Assembly (NCBI GenBank): GCA_029237695.1
Contig: JAQRGA010000168.1
Location: 62,001-126,000, forward strand
DNA: 64,000 bases
Reading direction: 5' to 3'
Source: Conchocele bisecta
Taxonomy: Eukaryota; Mollusca; Bivalvia; Lucinida; Thyasiridae
Each line of letters begins with the position of its first letter. Within the stretch, counting starts at the first letter, position 1. Positions 1 to 12,059 of this stretch are shown here, one piece after another. Below the pieces are notes generated by a model. It worked only from the letters and a program-made list of their open reading frames with translations, was not told where the DNA came from and did no database searches. The translations under genes were made by a program, and so were the position numbers.

Positions 1-1375
1 ACTGTACTATACGATGATACGGTACAAACATACCAATATTATATGATCATGCGATATGCTCATTAAATATACCAATACTATACGATTACGATATGTATAC
101 GATATTAGTATATACAAATAGGTAAGGAGCAGAAAAGCGCTACTTTAGCCTGCAAGCGACACTGTGTTAATTTCACAATCGGGTATTTGATACGCTTATA
201 ATCACGTCCTGAAAGAGAAATTGGCTATGGAAATTGATAAGGTTTACCGTTGTATACAAAGTAAGTAGGTTAAATTACCAGACATAGAAAACCACATACA
301 TGTAAGAAGGGCCAAAGAAACAGATGTTTATATGGGCATTGCTCATATTGATCTCTATCAACTGCATAAAGCTTTCGAAAAGTATAGATGTTGTTTAACT
401 ATTTCAACAATACATACCTATGAAGCGGTGTTTGCAAACGGTAGATCGTAACGAGCCGTCTCACCGGGATCTGCACTTTTTGCAAGCAATGTTCATATTT
501 TACAGAAAGAAACAACGATTTTTAAAATGGACTAGTCTGAAAACCAGTGTATAATGATTTGATTGGTCAGAACATTAACATGACAGTTTATTCGAGATAT
601 TTAGGTTGAAAGAGTCATCTGCTAATACATTGTAAATAATATTGTATAATAATGCTCTCGTGTTTGGGCCGATACTTGTAGTGTGATATTTTCAATATCC
701 TTTGTCTTGTGTACACATACTACAACTACTTAGAACTGCCCCACCCTGCGTTGGCACGTGATGGAAACATGCATGCTTGCGTTTCGCTTGCAGATCCGTC
801 TGTCCCTACCTCTATCCGTGGTCATTTATATCTAACATTTACTTATTTTTTACGGTCCACCATGTCAGGGTTCCGAGCTGTTGCCAATGTAGGCTTCCGT
901 GGGCACCCGGGACTCGATTAGACATTTAGCCAATTGGAAATAGCTAGTATTGTTCGCTTATTATGATCAGTTGCACCACCATCGTTCAATAAAGTATACA
1001 TCAAAACAGTGTGATCTAAATGTACGTGTGTACGTGCGTACGTCAGTCTCTTATACATATGTATATAATATATAGTTTTACTGCGGCCACGGCGAGCTCA
1101 ACAAGTGGGCCGGGGCATTTTATGACATGAACATGTACGTGGTATACACCCAATGTAGTATTGTTTCATGAATGTGAATCAGCCCTGAGTCAATCACATT
1201 TATTAATTTAGCCTTTCTCGAGTGCAGATATCCGAGTTTTGGTTGATCTAGTAATCTATTAAGCCGGTTTTATCGCAAGATCTTCTAATCTACAATTAAA
1301 CAGTTAAACTACTATAATGGGTCATTTATGCCACTGTCCTCTAACAATACAAACAAAGTGTATTGTCTGACTAAT
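1..1375. other. AT-rich intergenic DNA, no gene seen
   Basis: No coding pattern is visible. The open frames are short, compositionally random and lack any motif I know. The one recognisable item is a copy of the dispersed GATCC/GGATC palindromic motif near 443-475 (see the entry at 36880). The first 120 bases are simple AT-rich sequence with repeated acgat/tacga words. Confidence 0.6.
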
Positions 1376-1388
1376 AGTACAGTGGAAC

Positions 1389-1740
1389 CCCCGGTGTCCG
1401 CTCTGTAGGCACAACATGTTGTATAATTGTGTCACTATTCCACCAGTTATAACAAATACAAGGGCTGTATCTGACTATTACATATATAATATTATGTACG
1501 GTTTGTGGGGGATGGCCCCGACCCACCAAAAACCTATTACGGGGAAAATAAATATTTTCAAACCTGAACAAAAAAAAAGTAAAAAAATACAAGGGCCCGC
1601 TATGCAGATATAATCATTTAATAATATTTATTTTACTGATAGTAATGGTGAATGAATGTTTATTTTGCCAGAAAATGTCGCAGATGATGTTTCTGATTTA
1701 AAGAACAGTTTGTGCCTACTGGGTGGGCATGTACATGTAA
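1389..1740. mobile_element. Rearranged copy of the TTAA-type MITE
   Basis: The left side (gtaggcacaacatgttg) and the right side (gtttgtgcctactg then gtgggcatgtac) match the ends of the better preserved copies at 46922-47439 and 51379-51893. The bases just after the left end match the right-hand interior of those copies in reverse orientation, so this copy is internally rearranged. It abuts a short Tigger/pogo-like terminus (cagtggaaccccc at about 1380). Confidence 0.45.
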
Positions 1741-1775
1741 CGTAGATGTGTTTCGCTGTTATGTATCTCTGTAGC

Positions 1776-2046
1776 CATTGCAAAGTATACTTTTCTATCA
1801 AAGTATAATTTGAGGGAGACATTTTCAATTTTAGGATAAATTTATTAATTTTTATTGTACTGAATTTATTACATTATCACAGCCATTTTGGCTGTGATAA
1901 TGTAATAAATTCATTATAATAATTCTGCATACTTTTAATCATCAAATATATGCAGTCGTTAGTTCTGTATGAAATAATGCATTTCGGGAAAAATAAATGA
2001 TTTCTCCCTCAAAGTATACTTTGCTAGAAAAGTATACTTTGCAATG
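1776..2046. mobile_element. MITE with 44-bp terminal inverted repeats
   Basis: Positions 1776-1819 are the reverse complement of 2003-2046 with only two mismatches in 44. The repeats begin cattgcaaagtatac and contain the small palindrome aaagtatactttg. The total length is 271 bp and there is no coding capacity. At the centre is a perfect 23-bp hairpin (1862-1912). No clear target-site duplication is visible, so the superfamily is unassigned. Confidence 0.8.
1862..1912. repeat. Perfect 23-bp stem, 5-nt loop hairpin
   Basis: The left arm 1862-1884 and right arm 1890-1912 are exactly complementary, with loop atttt. The hairpin sits at the centre of the MITE 1776-2046 and is either the fold axis of that element or a potential small-RNA precursor. 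The sequence alone cannot show transcription. Confidence 0.9.
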
Positions 2047-2132
2047 TTGGTGAAATAGGCTACTGATTACAATGACTTCTCATGATTGAAACACACCAGA
2101 ATGTGTCATGAAGCGCTAACATGTTTGCTTTA

Positions 2133-2201
2133 CAGTGGAATATCTCCTAACCGGACACCCTGGGGAATTCACAGGGTGTCGATTTTGGAGAGGTTCCACT
2201 G
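2133..2201. mobile_element. Solo Tigger/pogo-like terminal palindrome
   Basis: The unit starts cagtggaa after a TA dinucleotide and ends gagaggttccactg. Inside, ggacaccctg pairs with cagggtgtc. The arrangement matches the ends I associate with pogo/Tigger-type mariner relatives in many invertebrates, here collapsed to about 69 bp with no interior. The right-hand TA is not preserved. Family assignment is from recall. Confidence 0.5.
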
Positions 2202-3090
2202 TTTTGTCAGTGTTTAAAGTAAATAGCATTAAACCTACATCTGATAATTCTAAACGTGTTTATTTATGCTTAATAAAGTGTGCAGATTTAGCATCTGCGT
2301 CTGCGTTTTTATCACAACTCGCACAAACTTACCCAGCAAAGTATATGGGATCGAAAATTGATTCAAGTAGAACAAGCTGAAATTTCGCCACAACGGAACA
2401 AACCGTGGCTTATTTCCGTCATTTATGTTAAGACAATCGACGTGCAGATACCGGTCAGTCATACATGTATGTAATAATAGGCTGTGTTGGCTGACACAAT
2501 TATTGCCAAATACAAACAAGTGAAGACCCTGATCATATTGTGCAGGTGCGCATGCTGGTCTGGGTTTTTACTGGTCGTAAATGTAATATCCAATGTCTTG
2601 CCCGGTAGTGGTCCAGAGATTCACTGTTTGGTCAATCCGTCTCACGTGTCTTTCCTGTATGGTTCACGGTTTATGCCGGCTCTACTTTTGACAATAATCA
2701 TAATAAATTTGAGTAAAATAAAACCTTATAAATATGCACTTTTTCAATAAATTCATCCCATTTTTGAAAGTTCTTCAAATATGTAAAGTGACTTAACTTA
2801 GAACTCGATAGATGTTCCAAATCGATATATATACATGTATATTCTATGGGAATTAAACATCAGCGCAGAACATATATTCTTTAAGATTTTAATTTTGGAA
2901 TTTTGGATTTTCAAAATCTAAATTTTCTTAGTTACGTTATTTCTAAGCTATGTAGCTACATTTCCGAGTCAAATTCCAAAAATAAATATTTGTTCGGCTC
3001 TTCTCGTCACTCTCCAGCTTTGCACAGTGTTATATTCCCATAGGAAAATTGTTTTTTATGCGATAGCAAGGGAGGTTCCGTCCGTCCATC
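2202..3090. other. AT-rich intergenic DNA, nothing recognised
   Basis: I see no repeat structure beyond short AT-rich words and no protein with recognisable motifs on either strand. Confidence 0.5.
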
Positions 3091-3099
3091 CGTGTACAT

Positions 3100-3830
3100 T
3101 TACGTCGAAAAGTGTGTAAGAATTTATCACATGTAATATCTTCAATATTACGCAAAGGATTGCTTCAATACGTGGACTCTTGAATCACCTGAACATTTGT
3201 CACACACTCGCGCCACGACATTGACCTTTGAAACTTAGAAATGTCGCTGAAACACTTAGCCATTTGTTACGTCGAAAGGTTGTAAGAGTTTCTCCAGCAT
3301 GTAATATTTTCAATATTACGCGAATCATTGCTTCGATACTTTGACACTTGAATCACCGCACATTTGTCACCCACTAGCGCCAAATTTAACACGACCTTGA
3401 CCTTTGTCACCTTCGAAATGTCGCTGAAACACTTTGTTACGTCGAACAGTTTGTAAGAGTTTATCCAACATGTAATATCGTCAATATTACGTACAGGATT
3501 GCTTCGATACTTGGACACTTGAATCACCTGAACATGTGTCACACACTCGCGCCAGCATTCACACGACCTTGACCTTTGTCAGCTTCGAAATGGTGATGAA
3601 TCACTTACGTCAAAAAGTTTGGAAGAGTATTTCCATCATGCAATATATTCTATATTACTTGCATTATTGCTTTATTATTTGCACAGTTCATTCACATGAA
3701 CCACAGTTCATTCACATGAACATGTGTGACGCAATCACACTACCAATGGCATGACCTTTACCTTTGTAACACTCAAAATGGTGCTGAAATACTTAGCCAT
3801 TTTCTTACGTCAAAATGTTGTAAGACTTTC
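3100..3830. repeat. Tandem repeat, about 170-bp unit, 4 copies
   Basis: The anchor gtaatatcttcaatatta recurs at about 3131, 3302, 3471 and, degenerate, at 3641, giving a 170-bp period. Each unit contains gattgcttcgatac, cttgaatcacctgaacat, cactcgcgcc, tgacctttgtc and gtaagagttt in that order. Copies diverge increasingly to the right. Open frames through it are by-products of the repeat. Confidence 0.85.
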
Positions 3831-4059
3831 TCAAATGCCTTTGTTTTCCTTTTTTCACACAATTTCTTGTTAGAGTCCAGTATGACATGGGGCATATCGG
3901 TGTTTTACAAACATAATGTCTGGTCAGCAATACAATCAATATATTATGGAATATCATCAACTAAAGCAAATTTTGGAGGGTGCCTTATTTATTATTGATG
4001 AAAAAGTACATGCATTTAAATATGTTTCAGATTCGAAGTGCTTAATAACCAAGTTGTCA

Positions 4060-4315
4060 GCAGTAAACTATTTTAGTGGGTCCAAATAAGCCAACATTGA
4101 GGTCAAGCCAGCATTGAGGTCCGAATAAGCCAACATTGAGGTCCGAATAAGCCAACTTATGGTCCGAATCAGCCAACCGTGAGGTCAGAATCAGCCAAAT
4201 CACAAAGAAATAGAAAAAAGTCTGAATCAGCCAACACCGAGGTCCGAATCAGCCATAAATCAGGTCCGAATCTGCCAGACCGAATCAGCCAAGGTCCGGG
4301 TCAGCCTGCTACCGT
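4060..4315. repeat. Minisatellite of the motif gaggtccgaatcagccaa
   Basis: About ten degenerate copies of a 20-26 bp unit (gaggtccgaataagccaac, gaggtcagaatcagccaa and variants) follow each other. Unit length is irregular and the array ends at a run of accgaatcagccaaggtccgggtcagcc. Confidence 0.85.
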
Positions 4316-5135
4316 CAGTGGTATCATGGATAGTTGCATTATTATCAGATGATCAGCATGATCATGATTATCACGCTGCATGATATTTACGTAATCACAA
4401 TATGGCCCGTGTTATCTATCTTTATATTTTGCACACTGTATCGATCCTTTTCACGCTGAATATTGTTTTCGGACTGAAAAATACTAACTAGTTTTCATTT
4501 TTTTCTGCTCAGAAGTATATGTTGTTATCACTCATTTGAACCGCTTCGCCAAGACCGTTCAAATGGGTGGTAACAACATATATTTTCACATTGTTCTCCA
4601 TTCAGGCACAAAAGTGTGTATATTGCGATGGCGCGCCATCGACTTTTATCTAGTTATTTCTTGTTTAAGGTATGTGTTAACGTGCTGCAATGATGGTTGT
4701 GTTGCATTACATTTACATTTAATTATACATTATTTTTCTAGAAGAATTAGAAAACTAACAAGTATATATTTAATTTTACATGCGACTTTCGCGTTACAAA
4801 ATGATATATTTTCATAGGTTAAGTTCATATTGTATTTCATGAACATACATAAACATATTGACATGTGGGATTTATAGGTATATCGACGTTTGTCCCACCA
4901 TGTGAGCGGGATTGGATGAGGGGAGACATAGCGAGGGTCGACACATGGGGACTTAAACAGCACCATAATCCGAGCAATCGTGATTTGGACAGAGAAACAC
5001 AATCCTAGGATGGATTGGCTGGCAGGCTGACTGGCACAACTTTCGGAGCTCATGCGAAATTCGTGTATTTTGATAACATGTATAATACAATTGTTAACAA
5101 GCGCCAAATCTACTACATGTATCGTTATGAGTATA
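4316..5135. other. Intergenic, no gene seen
   Basis: This is AT-rich DNA with one imperfect inverted repeat near 4515-4585: atatgttgttatcactcatt versus aatgggtggtaacaacatat. That may be another small foldback element. No coding evidence was found. Confidence 0.5.
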
Positions 5136-5137
5136 TA

Positions 5138-5790
5138 ACCGGACCAAGAAGGGGCATAAATAAGTATCAATCCTGTATCAATTTGTCAGCTCAGAATTTC
5201 GAAAAGTGTTTTGGATTTGCGTACAGTGTAAAACTAATCATGCTGCAGATTCGCAGCTGATCTAGGTCTACGCTGGTCGCAAGTGACATGTGGTCCCCTG
5301 TCGGTCGGTGTCATATATGGTAAATGTGATCATGACTTGAGGAAACGGGCCACATTTATCAACAATGTCAGGCGGTAAATGAATTTCGTTTTTTCATAAT
5401 GTGATAAATAAAAGTTTTCTGTTGAAATGAGTCTAAAATATTCGTGTTGCGCTTCAGATGAATATAACTTTGGATCTATATACAGTACACGTAACATTGA
5501 ATATAACTTGCAGTCAAAAAAAATGTGCACTTCATCTTCAATTACTTCTATTCTTTGATTTGTGAGGCAAAATGGAAACAAAAAGAAGTTGATGTTCTGT
5601 TCCTAAATGTCTTCCAATCTCAATATTTAAACTATGGTTTGAGCATCTAAAAGTTGACATTGCTTTACATAAAACATAAGGTACATCAAAGGTTAGGTAT
5701 CGTTCAACATTAAGAAACGTTTTGGAGTTTTTATACAGGTAGCACCTTCCTGATGAGTCTAGCTCCATGCTCCAATCCTGTTTGATGAGT
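5138..5790 (-). mobile_element. LINE 3' end, reverse-transcriptase C-terminus, frameshifted
   Basis: Reading the minus strand, two adjacent frames (about 5840-5538, then 5581-5330) encode the tail of a non-LTR retrotransposon polyprotein. The first carries the pattern HSLNIEIGRH, the second EDEVH-x2-FFDCKLY. That arrangement is typical of the short Cys/His-like region after the reverse transcriptase of CR1/RTE-like LINEs. A frameshift near 5560 splits them. A second copy at 56735-57420 keeps the same region in a single frame. About 200 bp of untranslated 3' sequence (5330-5138) is also shared with that copy. The 5' portion is absent, consistent with 5' truncation during target-primed reverse transcription. 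Clade assignment is uncertain. Confidence 0.7.
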
Positions 5791-6885
5791 AGTATAAGGC
5801 AAAGCAAATTACGACATATACATGTAACATATTTATACATTTATACATCAGATCATCCGATCTGTAAAATCGCACACTGCCCAGGTGTTTTCACCTCCGT
5901 ACAATCAATGCATGAGAGTGAATTGAATATGTTAGATCATTCATCCAGCGTTCTAAGAATTGCAGACAGTGTAGATCCTGAGAATCGGCTCACATTTGCT
6001 AGCCAGTCAGAAACTTTACGGCATGCCACACAATAGGACTACCTTTTCGGTGGCAGTCCTCGGGCGATTTGGTTAGTTTCGAATTTTTCCTATGGGCCTT
6101 CTAGTAAATACATAAAAAACACATGTCTGTGGCTTATGAAAATGTTCTACAATTAATTAGCCAACATCATATGATGTTTTCCACTGCATAAAACACTTTT
6201 TTGCAAAAATATGTGATTTTGCTTGCATCTGTGTCATGCTGGCATGATTTCAGTTGCAGAAGAGTGCGAAACTGCTGCTCGGAATTTTCGTCCGAAATAT
6301 TGGCAGCCATTTTATCTGTCAGAAAGGCAGGTCTGCTGCTTGAAAACAAAACGGTCAGTACCATACAGACTATGATCAGTGTGACAAGGTGGATTGCAGA
6401 ATTGGTACAATTAGCAAGTATTAGTGCAGTGTCCGCATGGGATACTTGAAATCCATGTTGTGAAATGTGTGGCCGCGGCCAAATAAATGCAGATTTGGGC
6501 ACATTTTGTGTAAACAAAATAGCAGAGTGCTGACAGCCTGTGCATTATGTCTGAGTTTGCGTTTGTTGTTAACATAGCTCTTGTACCTATCAGGTAGTAA
6601 GTGCATGCATCAAACAGATTATGTGATTATTTGAAGTTAAAATATTCCTAAATTTGTTTCGGCTGGTGTCGCGGGCCCGAAAAGTCCATAAATTGCCTAA
6701 AATGTGTGAGGACTGCCTCCTTAATTCTGCAAATTTAATTATTGTGAAGCATCTCATGCCGGATAATTTCGGTAAACGCTTCGTTACAGAGTTGCGTCCC
6801 CTATTTTTTGAAGAGTAATGTCCCTTATACGTATCTCCTATCACGTAACGTGACGTTGCGAACGTCACAAGTCCACTGAAGATCT
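5791..6885. other. Intergenic, no gene seen
   Basis: No motif-bearing protein or repeat structure was recognised. A local palindrome ggccgcggcc is present near 6470. Confidence 0.5.
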
Positions 6886-6889
6886 GATG

Positions 6890-7170
6890 CAAGCAGTGAA
6901 ACCAGTTGCGAAGCATGAATACATCGAGGATATTCATATTTTTGCAACGAATATGACATATATGTTCATCGAGTGGTGTGAAATGTGCATATTTCACGAG
7001 TGCAGCCTCTTTGCGCTGTTTTGTAGTCCGCCACTGCATATGCGCGCGTTATGAATATAGATAGCGGAATTAGTCGTATTTTCACCGGAAGTTGTTTATT
7101 TCATGGATGAGAACATATGACTTTTATTTACATCGTATAACTATGTATTTCATGGGTAGGTATATAATAA
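6890..7170. mobile_element. Dispersed repeat, inverted relative to 63.5 kb copy
   Basis: The stretch 7015-7165 (accggaagttgtttatttca, gagaacatatgacttttatt, acatcgtataactatgtat) is the reverse complement of 63480-63625. The adjacent attcatatttttgcaacgaa block at 6935 recurs at about 63706 and again inverted near 63790. This looks like a foldback or MITE family whose terminal arm is cgaatatgacatatatgttc. Confidence 0.7.
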
Positions 7171-8540
7171 AAATACTTCGTAGTGGAATCGGACTTTCTA
7201 TATATATATACAGAAACCCTGCCATTTGCGGGGTCTTCATTTCACGCCTAGTTGTGGGGTTCAACTTGTACCCCATAATTTTGTATATAATTTCGTATAT
7301 ATATATGCATATATAATGCCCTACAATATTGAATTTCCATATATACCAAATATATACCCCATTATTAATGCTAATGTTATGTATACATGTATATACCCCG
7401 TACGCTTACATATACCCCACAACTTTTATTTTCTATAAACAAAAACAAATACATCATAAATAGTACACCGAATCACAAATTGCTTCGTCATTTTGTTTCA
7501 GAACGGCGACATTGCCGGCCAAAGCATGCCATTGAATTACACCATAAAGTTTTCAATGCCCATCACTTACTAAAATTGTGACCGTGACCTTGGGATTCAA
7601 CTGGTTTGTTGCTTAGAATGATGTGGGATAATGTCACTAAGTATACATGTATGAAATACTAAAGCATTCCATCCAGGCAAAATGGATGCTATAATGACTT
7701 AACCCAGCATTAAAATTTCCAAATTCAATCATTCTATCAAGGACTTAGATATAGGTCCTTGATTCCATCAAGGTACATTGAAGTTTAATAAGGAATTAAA
7801 CCCAGCGTTAAAGCATATACTATTACAATTGAAGTAAAAATTTGTTAAAATATACGGCCTAAAATGTATTTCATTTACACTTCCATTTATAAATATGTCT
7901 TTAGATAACGCTAAATATTCAACACATTTTTTACGTCAAATGTAATAGTATTCCTTTAAGTTATGTGATGGACGTCACAGACGGATGACGGACAGACAGA
8001 CGGACGACTTTTGCATCCCTATACATCATAGTTCGCTTCCTGAGGGGATAATAAAACATCAGCTAGGGATGTTGTGTTTATTGTAAAATCGGACTCCACG
8101 TACGTTAAACAGACCAAATGTTTTACTTGTTACAATAAACGCAACAGCCCGTGGATTTATTACTAATAATATTGCATTTTCCAATAGTTTCATATATGGT
8201 GTTAAAATTAAAGTTCATATTGTTTTATATCGTTGTTGCCAATCAAGAGCGTGTCGTTCATTGACAACGTCGTGGAAATTAATGACGTCAAGGGAGGGGA
8301 AGACATTGATAGGTGCATAAATATTTGCATATACACACTATAGATATTTAGGAACTTTACTAGACCCGAGTGTTTGACCATACACAGGACTTTGTGACAG
8401 GACAAAGTGAGAAGAAATGTACTTGCAGTGGAAAACATAAGAAAACACAACTCAGTTTCTGTATTTGTTAATTTCAGTTTAATTGAAACACAAATACTAT
8501 TTTGATACAATGTAATTCAAAAGATAAAGAAAAATGTGGC
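7171..8540. other. Intergenic with recurrent bivalve-type tail motif
   Basis: The recognisable part is 7960-8060: a ggacgtcacagacggatgac block, then gacggacgacttttgcatcc and gaggggataataaa. Variants of this tail occur at 8745, 9591, 21770 and 24065, so it is a dispersed repeat end. No gene is visible. Confidence 0.6.
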
Positions 8541-8554
8541 GTCTTGAAGGCTGT

Positions 8555-8745
8555 TACAGCTAATATTGCAATACATTACCAGTATTGCAATCACAACCAG
8601 TATTGAAATAAAAACAACCGGTATTGAAATAATTAACCAATATTGAAATAAAAAATAACCGGTATTGAAATAATAATTCCAATACCGGTTATGTTTAATT
8701 TCAATACTGGTCAAGCATGGTCTAATTTCAATACTGGTTATGTGA
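8555..8745. repeat. Left arm of a foldback element (ccggtattgaaat repeats)
   Basis: The arm is built of short units of the form ccggtattgaaataa with accagtattgcaatcacaac at the outer edge. Its reverse complement reappears at 9617-9765 over about 140 bp. Together they flank the ggacgtcacagacgg block and its insertions, forming a long stem. Confidence 0.8.
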
Positions 8746-8776
8746 TGGACGTCACAGACGGATGACGGACAGACAG

Positions 8777-9590
8777 TTTTTTGTTTGTTTGTTGGGGTTT
8801 AATGGCCTATCAACAGCTATGGTCATTTAAGGCCTGGTCAATGGGTTTAGTACAAAATCTCATATATTACCTGTACAAGTACATGTACATTTTCAAGTAC
8901 ATGTACAAATGGGGGGAAAATCCCAAAATCAGAACTGAATATTTACAATAACAAAACTATATATTCAGCCCTGAAATCAGAATAATCCTGATCTGGTGCC
9001 AGGTCCTCGCCACACCAGAATCACTCGGCCCCTCCCAAAAGCAGTAGGATCAGTAATAATCTTACTACTTTTATAATGGGCAATAACCCAATTCAACTCC
9101 CAGGTGGTGGGTGGAAGGTGGGTGCAAGCGATGGGTAATTTAACGATCGGGGTTCATCCTTACCGGAATTCCGACTGGAGACCTGGTTTGGCCATCACAT
9201 ACGTCTTTGGCATTTTGTATGTGACAGTTGAATCTGGTTATACCCCTTATGTGAGTATTACGATTATTCGTAATCCTATTTTAGGGGAAGGGGCCAAGTG
9301 ACTTTGGTGTGGTATGGACCTGCCACCAGGTCAGGTTCTTCTAATTTCAGGGCTGAATATATTGTTTCTCGATGTAAATATTCCGTTCTGATTTTAGAAT
9401 TTTCCCCCCAATGCAGCAGGTTAAAACGGGATCGAACCCGTTTGCCCGGCCTTACATGACCTTAGCTGTTGATAGGCCGTTAAACACCAATAAACAAACA
9501 AACAAACAACTCCCAGGTAACAAAATATCGAAAGATAAAAACGTACCAGAGGGCCAAACCAGGCAAATAGTGATTCCGACCACCACCCAC
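8777..9590 (-). mobile_element. SINE-like element with (aaac)n tail, carrying a nested copy
   Basis: It is flanked by a 13-bp target-site duplication, gacggacagacag, at 8764-8776 and 9591-9603. On the minus strand it runs from a head (gtgggtggtggtcgg) to a (caaa)n tail at 8777. The interior includes ctggtgccaggtcctcgcc and gttgataggcc-type sequence. It is interrupted by a second member of the same family inserted in opposite orientation (9106-9507). Related fragments lie at 11758-11995, 33510-33620 and 34980-35240. The pol III promoter of the family is not obvious in the head, so SINE is a working label; a non-autonomous LINE derivative is possible. Confidence 0.8.
9106..9507 (+). mobile_element. 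Nested SINE-like insertion, plus orientation
   Basis: An 11-bp target-site duplication, aactcccaggt, flanks it at 9095-9105 and 9508-9518. The element begins ggtgggtggaagg and ends aataaacaaacaaacaaac. A tRNA-type B-box-like sequence (gggatcgaaccc at 9428) lies near the 3' end, followed by cttagctgttgataggccg. It is the same family as its host 8777-9590 but opposite in orientation. Removing it restores sequence colinear with the uninterrupted copy at 11758-11995. Confidence 0.85.
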
Positions 9591-9616
9591 GACGGACAGA
9601 CAGACGGACGACTTTT

Positions 9617-9765
9617 GCATTTCAATATTGGTTAACAAAATTATTTCAATACCAGGTAATTTTATATCAATATTGGTCAATTATTTCAATACCGGTTGTT
9701 TTTATTTCAATACTGATTGTGATTGCCATACTGGTAATTTATTGCAATATTAGTTGTAACAAAGG
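9617..9765. repeat. Right arm of the foldback element
   Basis: This arm is complementary to 8555-8745, with units of the form tttcaataccggttgttttt and the outer edge attgcaatattagttgtaac. The match is strongest over the outer 110 bp. Confidence 0.8.
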
Positions 9766-10930
9766 CACAATAATATAATATATAATATAATAATACCGAC
9801 CACAAGCTTTTTTTCTGTTAGGTTGTGAAATTGTATCTGCTATATACGCCAATTTTATATTCTACAGGAATACTATTACATTTGAAGTAAAATGTGTTAT
9901 TTATTATTGCACTTTTCAATCAGAATTTACATTTTATATACATAGTGAAATGATTTTACACAAGACACTTTAAAATAAAAAAGAGAAAATAAAGTGAGAG
10001 GGTGGTCTCGAACCCGTAACCCTAAGGTACAACTACATCTGCGGATGCGCAGTAGCTGCATCGTCGTCCACAAGCTATGTACATTGGTGCAGACCTACGA
10101 TAAACCAACTAGTTCCATGTACATGTCTTTAACCCTTTCAACCCTAGAGGCCCCTGTAGAGGCCTATGTTTGCAAACAGTGTAGATCCAAATGAGCCATC
10201 TCATCAGGATCTGTCAATTTGCAACTATATTTCCATATTTAAGAAAACAAAATCACCCACTGTTCGAATGGACTGGTCTGAATTTGATTTTATGGTAAAT
10301 TGGTTGGTCTGAATGTGAGATTTCAGGTCAGATATATAGCGGTCAAATGATTAAAGAAAGCTACCGGTACATATGATTGCATTCATTACTTGGTGTGATA
10401 ACACATACTGCTAATTAACGATATCAACACCATTATTTAGAAGTGTGTTATTTTTTTCTCATTTTCTATTTTTAAATAATTGTGCTATGTATATAAAATG
10501 TAAATTCTGATTGAAGAATGTTTAAACATATTTTAACACATTTTTACATAAAATGTGATAGTATTCATTTAACCCAGTTACAGAAGTCTCAGGAGACTAT
10601 TTTACCTAGAGGTTTTGCCCACTGGTGAATCGCCACATCCCACGTAATAAATTTCAGAATCACATATTATTCAACCGTTTTCACCATGCACTGCTGTTGC
10701 ATATTCATAGTCTATTAAACCGAGTAGTCAATTGCTCTTTATCATGGGCACCCCTCCAATAATCATGCATGTGACAAGAGCGTACTCGAGTGTCAAATAG
10801 CAGCTTTTTTGCAGGTCTTCAATTTTGTCATTGGAATATTAACAGCATGATTGTTTTAAAAAACAGTGTAATGAAGGTACGAGCACCAGAATCTCAAAAT
10901 CGGATAAAAAATATGTTCTAATTTGCAAAC
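9766..10930. other. Intergenic with dispersed motifs
   Basis: This stretch holds a B-box-like sequence on the minus strand (ggttacgggttcgagacc, about 10003-10020), too degenerate to call a tRNA. It also holds a copy of the dispersed palindromic GATC motif at about 10165-10200. No protein-coding gene was found. Confidence 0.5.
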
Positions 10931-10934
10931 AAGA

Positions 10935-11650
10935 GCCCCATGGAGCGAGATGTCCCGCCTGCCGAGGCTGTATTGTATGCTTATCCAACAACAAATGCTT
11001 ATCCCATCCTGCTGAGTATGATCATGTTACAAATGCATTAGTAAAATATTAAATCATTCCATAAAAGGAAACAGAAGTCATAATACCTTAATAGTAACAT
11101 AAACACTAAGTCCAATTGTACCGTGGGTGTATGCGCTCGGGTATACGTGACATCCTATTATGTATATACACTGTTAACAAATACATTGTACATGTATCAT
11201 TGAAATGCACCAACAGGATCAAAATAAATGGAGCCTGACACATTTGCTAGTCAGATTATATGACCCTGACCTTCGGCATAGGAGCCCATGTACATATGTG
11301 CTACTCTAGTATGATCAGACAAACATTGCTGTATTGCAAGTACAATGTACATGTATTATTGAAATCCATCAAATTGGCATCAAGATGTTCAAAAGAAATG
11401 AAGCTTAACACATTTGCTAAACGTAAATCCTATGTCTGACTACATGACCTAGGGCGTAGGTGCCCGGGTACATATTTCACACCCTATTATGTTCAGGTAT
11501 ACACTGTTGTCATATACTATTGAAATCAATCAAGAGGTTCAAAGAAATGAAGAATAAATGTAAATAATAAGTCCAATTATGTGACCTTGACATAGGGCAT
11601 AGGAGCCCGGCTACATATTTCACACCAATTATTATAACACAATAAGCTCA
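10935..11650. repeat. Degenerate tandem repeat, about 150-190 bp unit
   Basis: After an aagagccccatggagcgaga block, the order 'catttgcta, tatgaccctgacctt, cataggagccc, acatat..cacacc, tattgaaatc' recurs near 11240, 11415 and 11565. Each cycle is shorter or degenerate. No coding function is suggested. Confidence 0.65.
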
Positions 11651-11757
11651 GCTCTAACAACCATTTATGTATACCAGAGGTTCTCGAGGCCCCTGTGACA
11701 AGGATAGAAATCTATAAATGACATATATTGATAGCAGAGATACGAGTCTACAAACTG

Positions 11758-11995
11758 GCCAGGTCCTCGCCACACCAGAATCACTTGGCCCCTCCCAAAA
11801 GCAGTTTGATCAGTAATAATGTTACTACTTTTATAATGGGCAATAACCCAATTCAACTCCCAATTGTAACAAAAGAGCCAAAGATAAAAACGTACCAGAG
11901 GGCCAAACCAGGCAAATCGTGATTCCTATAAGGAGGAACCCCACCGTTAATTTACGCCGTCTCGTTCGCCCGACCACCACCCACGTGTGGTTGGT
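11758..11995 (-). mobile_element. SINE-like fragment, same family as 8777-9590
   Basis: Positions 11758-11862 match 8998-9105 and 11880-11995 match about 9530-9590 plus the head region. The nested 9106-9507 insertion is absent here, so this copy is a natural empty-site control for it. It lacks the (aaac)n tail part. Confidence 0.75.
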
Positions 11996-12059
11996 GAAAT
12001 ATTGGATAAACTTTTGAAATGGCCTTCGTATAATATTCAAAGTTTGCACCAACCGCCTT

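Noticed and set aside
709..921. Small open frame near the left edge
   Set aside because: No ATG at its first codon, no motif and codon use like the surrounding noncoding DNA.
2135..2380. 81-residue open frame at 2.1 kb
   Set aside because: It begins inside the Tigger/pogo-like terminal palindrome and has no recognisable domain.
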